Shown here: positions 1 to 4,697 of the stretch, in pieces
Position numbering within the stretch: the stretch's first letter is position 1
Layout of the letters: each line of letters starts with the position of its first letter
NCBI GenBank assembly: GCA_001794935.1
Contig: MGLY01000034.1
Location: 1 to 6,631, forward strand
Origin: Chlamydiae bacterium RIFCSPHIGHO2_12_FULL_49_9
GTDB taxonomy: Bacteria > Chlamydiota > Chlamydiia > Chlamydiales > SM23-39
Direction: 5' to 3'
DNA length: 6,631 bases
Translations under genes and position numbers: made by a program
The notes under the pieces: model-generated
What the model saw: the letters and a program-made list of their open reading frames with translations, nothing else
Told to the model about the DNA's origin: nothing
Databases searched by the model: none

Positions 1-1557
1 ACTGTGAGCGTTTCCAACAGTCTGATTGGATCAACGGCCAGTGATCAGGTGAGCACCTCTGGCGTTGAAGACCTTAACAATGGGCACTATGTCGTTCTCA
101 GTTCGAGCTGGGATGGTCCTGGAGCGGCTGGCGGAGGCGCCGCGACGTGGGGAAACGGGATTACAGGAATTACTGGAACTGTCAGTCAGAGCAATAGCAT
201 CATCGGCGCAGTTGGCTCAGATGGGGTGGGTTCGGGGTTTGTGGCTGCATCTGATGGAAGCTTTTATTTGCTCGATTCTTCAGGTGTAAATATTGACGGC
301 ATCAGCAATGCAGGCGCCGTCACTTGGGTCAATGGGTCGACGGGAAGAAGTCTCTATGGCCTATATGGGACGGTGAGCTCGCAAAATAGCATTGTGGGAG
401 GATCTGCGTCCTCAGGACTCGGCACGCCGCAGATCGACGCGGTGAACGACTCATTTATCAGCGAGTTTTCAGCAGATACGAGCAACAGCAGCAATGGCCG
501 CGTTCGCATCGGCATCTATGACCCCAATTCTATGACATTTGAAAGGGCTCAAGGGCAGGACATGTCGATCTTGCCTGAATTTTTAACGACATTTCTCAAC
601 GCCGGCACCGACGTTGAAATTCAAGCGAATAACGATATCGCGATTGACTCGGCGGTTACGGTCAGCAATCCAGGCGGAGATGGCGGCAATTTGACGCTGA
701 CCGCTGGAAGGAGCGTCGCAATGAATGCAGACGTCGCAACGGATAATGGCGATTTCACAGTGAGCGCCAATGACCCATCTGCAGTGAGCGCAGAAAGAGA
801 TGCGGGAAATGCCGACATAGACATCGCAGCCGGGGTGACTATTAGCACAGGAACCGGGAATCTTACTCTTGAAATCCAAGGAACAACAGACAGCGGCAGC
901 ATCACGCTGGGCACAGGCTCGACTCTGACCGCTTCAACGGGAGACATCCTTCTGATTGCTGGCGCAGATATCATCGCCTCGGGGGCAGCGACGATCACAA
1001 CGACCGGAAATGGCGATATTACTCTCGTTGTCGATAACGCATTTCCAACATCTCCGAGTTTCGGCCCTGGCCTATTTGACATCGCGGGTCTCGCAATCAC
1101 CTCTGGCGGGATTGTACAGCTCTACGCAGGCGCGTTTGGCTTGGGTTCCTTTCCGCCCACAATCAATGGAACGCCTTACACCCCCGGTAGCGGAGTCAAT
1201 GAGAGGGGCAGCACTTACTATCCTTCAGGGATTGGAGGCGCCCCCTTTACTGTTTTTTATAAAACAGCGATCGCCACTCCATCTCCCGGTCCGACAGACG
1301 AGCAGCGCAATAGGGGCAAATTCAGATACTTTTCTGCAATGAGCGAGGCATTCTTAAGATGGACGCCTTATTCCATCCAAGGGGTTGAGGGGTATCGCAT
1401 TTACGCTCCGATGGGGACCGGCCTCATCTACTTCTTCCCCTATTCTCTAGTGGAATATGAAAGAGGAGACGAGCTAATCTTTGAAAAGAGAGTCGGTATT
1501 CAGCCGAGACGCTTCATCCGCTCCCCCTCCTGGAAGAAGTGGCAAAAGAAGAAATAA
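1..1557 (+). CDS. Filamentous-haemagglutinin-like repeat protein, C-terminal part (5'-partial)
   Basis: This is the 3' end of a large secreted or surface protein, probably an adhesin of the two-partner-secretion type. The frame is already open at base 1 and the first codons (TVSVSNSLIG) lie inside a repeat, so the GTG at 4 is not a real start. Numbering residues from that GTG, three degenerate repeats of about 59-64 residues begin at 1, 60 and 124. Each opens with TVS..NS(L/I)(I/V)G and the first two end in a TW.NG.TG motif. They resemble the short FHA-associated repeats that I recall being catalogued as DUF5650. Residues about 200-345 are Gly/Thr/Asp-rich strands (e.g. GGNLTLTAGRSV, GNLTLEIQG), typical of a right-handed beta-helix. 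The last 100 residues are different: aromatic and charged, ending KKWQKKK, with no autotransporter barrel or terminal Phe. Family assignment is fairly secure; ligand and secretion partner are unknown. The stop is TAA at 1555-1557. Confidence 0.85.
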   Translation, partial: TVSVSNSLIGSTASDQVSTSGVEDLNNGHYVVLSSSWDGPGAAGGGAATWGNGITGITGTVSQSNSIIGAVGSDGVGSGFVAASDGSFYLLDSSGVNIDGISNAGAVTWVNGSTGRSLYGLYGTVSSQNSIVGGSASSGLGTPQIDAVNDSFISEFSADTSNSSNGRVRIGIYDPNSMTFERAQGQDMSILPEFLTTFLNAGTDVEIQANNDIAIDSAVTVSNPGGDGGNLTLTAGRSVAMNADVATDNGDFTVSANDPSAVSAERDAGNADIDIAAGVTISTGTGNLTLEIQGTTDSGSITLGTGSTLTASTGDILLIAGADIIASGAATITTTGNGDITLVVDNAFPTSPSFGPGLFDIAGLAITSGGIVQLYAGAFGLGSFPPTINGTPYTPGSGVNERGSTYYPSGIGGAPFTVFYKTAIATPSPGPTDEQRNRGKFRYFSAMSEAFLRWTPYSIQGVEGYRIYAPMGTGLIYFFPYSLVEYERGDELIFEKRVGIQPRRFIRSPSWKKWQKKK

Positions 1558-1572
1558 ACTTGAAGCCGCGCC

Positions 1573-2691
1573 TCAAAGCATTTTTAAATTCCTCTGCAGT
1601 ATCTCTCTGATATCCGCAGGTGTTGTTGGATTGTTTAGAAGCCTGATTACAGCAAGCTTGCACTCTTCTCTGCTCCCGACATAATAGGATGAAGTCGCAA
1701 AAAGAAACTCCATTCCCCAATCATAGATCCACCGCTCGACCATGGCGTTGTCTTGGGTCGGCGGTATGGTGAGAGCCTCTTTTGTGATTAGGTAGGCGAG
1801 AAAAGGGGAATTTTGTTTTAAGTGGATTGTGGCAATTCGATAAAGAGGTTCAATTCGGTGAGGAAAAGCTCGATGCGCTCCCCAGTAACTCTCAATGATC
1901 GTCTCGCTATCGAGATTTAGGCTCTCTTGGAGCTTACCGACGCAGTAAAGGGCCCAAAACACTTCCGGCTCGCCGCTGTCCATGAGGGCCCTTTTCTTAA
2001 ACGCTTTGATCGCAAGATCGTATTCTCCAGCATTTCCATAGCACTGGCCGAGATAAAACATGTAGCGGCTGTTATTTGGCTCATCGATGAGGCCCTGCTC
2101 CAAGATGGCGGCATCTTTTTTGTATTTGTCGGGATCTTTAGTGCGAGCGCCTTTTACTGTGTTGTTGATGTTCATGACGCCCCTTAGCTCTTCAAAGGTT
2201 CTAGCCTCGGGGCACGTGATCACTTCATGCAGCACTCCCTCATATCTCCAATTGAGCCGGTTGTCGACGAGACATTTTCTGACGCTGTCGACAACGCCGA
2301 GCTCGCGCACCACGATCCGGTAAAAATCTTTGTCTAGAGCTGGCATTTTGAAATCGGGGGCAAAGACCCACCTCTCGTCCGCATCGATGAACATCGTGTA
2401 GTCGGCTTTTGTTTTGGCAATCGCCAACGCTTCATTTCGATTGTGGGAAAAATTTTTCCAAGGCCTCTCAAAGAGCTCGCCCGGCACATCCCGCATAAAG
2501 CGCTTGATCATTTCTTGCGTCCCATCGGTTGAGCCTGTATCGACAATGACCCAATAATCGATCCGATCCTTGACCGTAGAGAGACACCCTTCGATGATCT
2601 CGGCTTCGTTTTTTACAATCATGTTGAGACAGATCGTTTTGGCCTGAGCGGCTCCCAAGAGGACAAGTAGAAAGAAAAGGTAAATTTTCAC
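1573..2691 (-). CDS. Family 2 glycosyltransferase with signal peptide and TPR-like C-terminus
   Basis: A 372-residue protein that should transfer a sugar from a nucleotide donor to an unknown acceptor. Residues 1-17 (MKIYLFFLLVLLGAAQA) look like a Sec signal peptide with an AQA cleavage site. The GT-A domain follows. NMIVKNEAEII (23-33) and VDTGSTDGT (50-58) form the nucleotide-binding start of GT2 enzymes, HNRNEAL is at 83-89, the metal-binding DAD is at 103-105, and WRYEGVLHE (148-156) is the usual distal acceptor-side motif. Residues about 195-350 are helical, with a TPR-like pair around 207-237 (YLGQCYGNAGEYDLAIKAF). The start is GTG at 2691; the frame upstream reaches a stop (2718-2716) with no other start codon, and no good Shine-Dalgarno is visible. 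It is convergent with the haemagglutinin-like gene, with 15 bp between the stops. Export is unusual because nucleotide sugars are cytoplasmic; secretion toward a host is one explanation. Enzyme family is confident; substrate is unknown. Confidence 0.9.
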   Translation of the reverse strand: MKIYLFFLLVLLGAAQAKTICLNMIVKNEAEIIEGCLSTVKDRIDYWVIVDTGSTDGTQEMIKRFMRDVPGELFERPWKNFSHNRNEALAIAKTKADYTMFIDADERWVFAPDFKMPALDKDFYRIVVRELGVVDSVRKCLVDNRLNWRYEGVLHEVITCPEARTFEELRGVMNINNTVKGARTKDPDKYKKDAAILEQGLIDEPNNSRYMFYLGQCYGNAGEYDLAIKAFKKRALMDSGEPEVFWALYCVGKLQESLNLDSETIIESYWGAHRAFPHRIEPLYRIATIHLKQNSPFLAYLITKEALTIPPTQDNAMVERWIYDWGMEFLFATSSYYVGSREECKLAVIRLLNNPTTPADIREILQRNLKML

Positions 2692-2823
2692 GCGGGCGAG
2701 GCTAGCTGACCTTGTTCAAAAAACGCAATAGAAAAAATTCGAATGAGATATTCGCTTCCGACAAATCCCCAGGTTCTCAGGGGGTCTGTGACTGAAAATC
2801 CGATTGTGAATGGAGTGGAGTTA

Positions 2824-2852
2824 TTGTGTTATATTCTATGTCGATCTAATAT
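2824..2852 (+). promoter_or_regulatory. Possible sigma70-type promoter for the gene at 2874
   Basis: TTGTGT (2824-2829) and TAATAT (2847-2852) are separated by exactly 17 bp, each matching the housekeeping consensus at four of six positions. They lie in the AT-rich end of the divergent intergenic region. Transcription would begin near 2859, leaving a leader of about 15 nt before the ATG at 2874. TATAGA at 2850-2855 is an overlapping alternative -10. This is an inference from sequence only, and AT-rich DNA gives such matches by chance. Confidence 0.3.
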
Positions 2853-2873
2853 AGAATTGTTTTGGATTGCAAA

Positions 2874-3689
2874 ATGAGATTAAATTCAGTCGAGTGGGCT
2901 AATGCACAGATGATTTTGACAAAGCTTGCGCAAGCTCTTGCCATGCTTGCCAAGCCGGAAGGGGCTGAGTGCGGTTTTTCATTTAAGGAGAGGCTGTTCG
3001 TCCCTCCATCCAGGAAAGAAGTTCGTCCATTTTCTCGCGAAACTCGAATTTTAACCGAGCTTCAGGCTGCTCAAAAAGAGATGAGCGACCTTATAGAAAA
3101 AATCCCCGAAGAGAAAGCGTCTCTTCTTCAACGGAAAGACGCTCCTCAAGAAAAGGGAAAGTCCTCTCCTTTGATCCCAAAAGAGACTGCCTCCTTCGGT
3201 CAGGCCAAAGTACTGATCGTTCAGGTAAGAGGGGCGATCCAGAAACTCTCTTCTTCTTCCAATTTGTCAGATCCGGAGTCTCATCTTTTGAGAAAGGAGA
3301 TCGAAAGGTTAAAGCCTCTTTTAGATGCTCTTGTTGAAACGGTCTCCAGAGAAAAACCAAAAGAGATTGCGAGAGCCGCCTTTCGGCTCGCTTTGCCTAT
3401 TCCTTTAAAAAGGCCTCTCTTTTCGGCGTTTCGATTTAGCATGCCAGCATCTTCTCCCGAGACGCAGGCTCCCGCAAAGCTGCCCGCTCTTTTTCCTCAA
3501 GAGGCGAACTTCAATCCAAGGGCCAAGTCCCAGGAAATCCCTCCCCTTCATTCAGAGCCGAAGACAATCGGATCTATTCCCTTAAATCCCGAACTTCGAA
3601 GAGGGCTACAGGGTAAAAAGAAGAGAGAAAAGAAAAAGAGTTTCTGGTTTCGCGCTGATCGAGAAAATGCGGAAGATCCTCTTCCTTAA
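2874..3689 (+). CDS. Hypothetical helical, Lys/Pro-rich protein
   Basis: I do not recognise this 271-residue protein. There is no signal peptide or membrane segment. Residues 1-28 could form an amphipathic helix (WANAQMILTKLAQALAML). Residues about 55-85 and 105-165 are heptad-like helical segments (e.g. LLRKEIERLKPLLDALV, 138-154) that may form coiled coils. Residues about 173-245 are rich in Pro and Ala and probably extended. A strongly basic cluster, KKKREKKK at 248-255, is followed by SFWFR and a short acidic tail. The ATG at 2874 is preferred because TTGGA (2862-2866) sits 7 nt upstream as a weak Shine-Dalgarno; an in-frame TTG at 2862 would add four residues and has no ribosome site. 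The gene leads three co-directional genes, but a 102-bp AT-rich gap separates it from the next. An effector or structural role is possible but only inferred. Confidence 0.75.
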   Translation: MRLNSVEWANAQMILTKLAQALAMLAKPEGAECGFSFKERLFVPPSRKEVRPFSRETRILTELQAAQKEMSDLIEKIPEEKASLLQRKDAPQEKGKSSPLIPKETASFGQAKVLIVQVRGAIQKLSSSSNLSDPESHLLRKEIERLKPLLDALVETVSREKPKEIARAAFRLALPIPLKRPLFSAFRFSMPASSPETQAPAKLPALFPQEANFNPRAKSQEIPPLHSEPKTIGSIPLNPELRRGLQGKKKREKKKSFWFRADRENAEDPLP

Positions 3690-3737
3690 AACCATGCGCT
3701 CAATCTTTACAGTTTCTTAAAAATTAAATTGCCAAAT

Positions 3738-3768
3738 TTGAAAATTTTCCTTACCTTAAGATTAAGAT
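3738..3768 (+). promoter_or_regulatory. Possible promoter for the gene pair starting at 3792
   Basis: TTGAAA (3738-3743, five of six matches to TTGACA) is followed after 19 bp by TAAGAT (3763-3768, four of six matches to TATAAT), within a very AT-rich gap. The gap also holds the palindrome GAAAATTTTC (3740-3749) overlapping the -35, and a tandem TTAAGAT at 3756-3762 and 3762-3768. The spacer is longer than optimal. Start of transcription would be near 3775, about 17 nt before the ATG. No hairpin followed by a T-run that would terminate the preceding gene is visible here. Confidence 0.3.
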
Positions 3769-3781
3769 TTAATTAAGCTTT

Positions 3782-3786
3782 GAGGT
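3782..3786 (+). promoter_or_regulatory. Shine-Dalgarno that fixes the start at 3792
   Basis: GAGGT lies 5 nt before the ATG at 3792-3794, a standard spacing. The alternative in-frame TTG at 3780 overlaps this site and has no ribosome-binding sequence of its own, so the shorter, 301-residue product is preferred. Confidence 0.65.
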
Positions 3787-3791
3787 ATCGA

Positions 3792-4697
3792 ATGACGTGC
3801 AATGCAATCGGCGCTCTATGCAGCAGCATATGCGAGAAGTGCTCAGTTGGGAAGATATGCGACTGTTCTAAAAACCAGATCATCATCATTGGGCAAATGA
3901 CGCCTGATGCAGAAGAGGCTCTTAAAGGAGCTCTGCACGCCGAGAAAGATCTTCAGCAGGCGGTAAGTCTTGTCCACGCTCAAGAAAATCCAGGTCTAAA
4001 GCGGTTCCAAACATTTAGGATCCACAGAGAAAAGAGCAAGGGAAAGCAAAAAGAGATCTGCTTTGCAATTATCGATGTCGCCTCCCGCTTCCTTCAATTT
4101 TTATCAGAAAACGTCCGGCTTGAAAAGAAAGAGGGGTGGGCCCGTTTAAAAGCGGCTGCTGCTTTGTGCCAGATCGATTTGGAAAATAAATATGGTGCGC
4201 AAGAAGCCCTGACTGATAAAGAGAGCAAATTACTTGGCGAGCAGGTGAGAAAAGTAACCCGCCTCGGCTCTCCGGCCGCTTTTCTTTGGAAGAAATTAAA
4301 AGAGGAAAAAACGGTCGATGTGGCAGGGCTTAAAGCCCTGCAAAAGGCAAAAAGCATCTCTAAGGATCAGTTCAAGATTTTAAAGAGCGCTTTTGAAAGT
4401 GTGCGCGGGGCTTTAAAAAAAGAGTCGTTTTCCGAACTAGACCCAAAAACTCAAGGATTATTTTTTAGCGCTGCGGATAAATATTCGAAAAAAATTCTCA
4501 TTCCTCCCCTTGTCGAATGGACCCTTCCCCAAATTGAAGAAGAATCAAAAGAGGAAGAGGCAAAGAGCGATCAGAAGACGCCGTCAACCGGCTCAGATGA
4601 AAGGGTCAATCAGCTGATGGAGGAGATCCGTTTGGAATATTCTCCTGCGATCGCTCCTGAAGAGTCGTCTGATAGTCCAGCTCCGGAGATTTTATAA
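3792..4697 (+). CDS. Hypothetical protein with N-terminal cysteine cluster and acidic tail
   Basis: I do not recognise this 301-residue protein. Its first 25 residues carry six cysteines at 3, 10, 14, 17, 23 and 25 (CSSICEKCSVGKICDC covers the last five). The spacing is C-x6-C-x3-C-x2-C-x5-C-x-C, which could bind a metal or Fe-S centre, be lipid-modified, or form disulfides. Only two more cysteines occur (90, 126). Residues 29-33 (QIIII) are a short hydrophobic strand, too short to span a membrane. Residues about 37-235 are mainly helical and Lys-rich (e.g. LKKESFSELDPKTQGLFF, 208-225). Residues 248-258 are strongly acidic (EEESKEEEAKS) and the C-terminus is Ser/Pro/Glu-rich and probably disordered. 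The start is the ATG with a GAGGT ribosome site. The TAA stop overlaps the ATG of the LRR gene by one base, so the two are co-transcribed and probably co-translated. Function unknown; a partner or chaperone role for the LRR protein is inference from this coupling alone. Confidence 0.78.
   Translation: MTCNAIGALCSSICEKCSVGKICDCSKNQIIIIGQMTPDAEEALKGALHAEKDLQQAVSLVHAQENPGLKRFQTFRIHREKSKGKQKEICFAIIDVASRFLQFLSENVRLEKKEGWARLKAAAALCQIDLENKYGAQEALTDKESKLLGEQVRKVTRLGSPAAFLWKKLKEEKTVDVAGLKALQKAKSISKDQFKILKSAFESVRGALKKESFSELDPKTQGLFFSAADKYSKKILIPPLVEWTLPQIEEESKEEEAKSDQKTPSTGSDERVNQLMEEIRLEYSPAIAPEESSDSPAPEIL
4685..4688 (+). promoter_or_regulatory. Shine-Dalgarno of the overlapping LRR gene
   Basis: GGAG inside the last codons of the upstream gene lies 8 nt before the ATG at 4697. 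With the TAATG stop/start overlap (4695-4699) this supports both the start chosen for the LRR gene and translational coupling between the two genes. Confidence 0.6.

Noticed and set aside
621..1100. Minus-strand open frame of 159 codons within the haemagglutinin-like gene
   Set aside because: It is antisense to a convincing repeat-bearing coding frame, and its Val/Ser/Pro/Ala-rich translation is what the reverse of Gly/Thr/Asp-rich codons gives. No domain or ribosome site supports it.
1267..1274. GCGATCGC octamer, also at 4647-4654
   Set aside because: This matches the HIP1 element of cyanobacteria, but two copies in a region rich in GATC and CGATC are not an enrichment, and nothing else suggests a cyanobacterium.
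1558..1572. Convergent gene junction examined for a bidirectional terminator
   Set aside because: The 15-bp gap and flanking codons contain no stable inverted repeat or T-run on either strand.
2761..2789. Imperfect inverted repeat (CCCC at 2767-2770, GGGG at 2781-2784, with outer ACA/TGT) in the divergent intergenic region
   Set aside because: The stem is only four G-C pairs broken by mismatches, and no T-run follows. It could be chance and does not look like a terminator or a clear operator.
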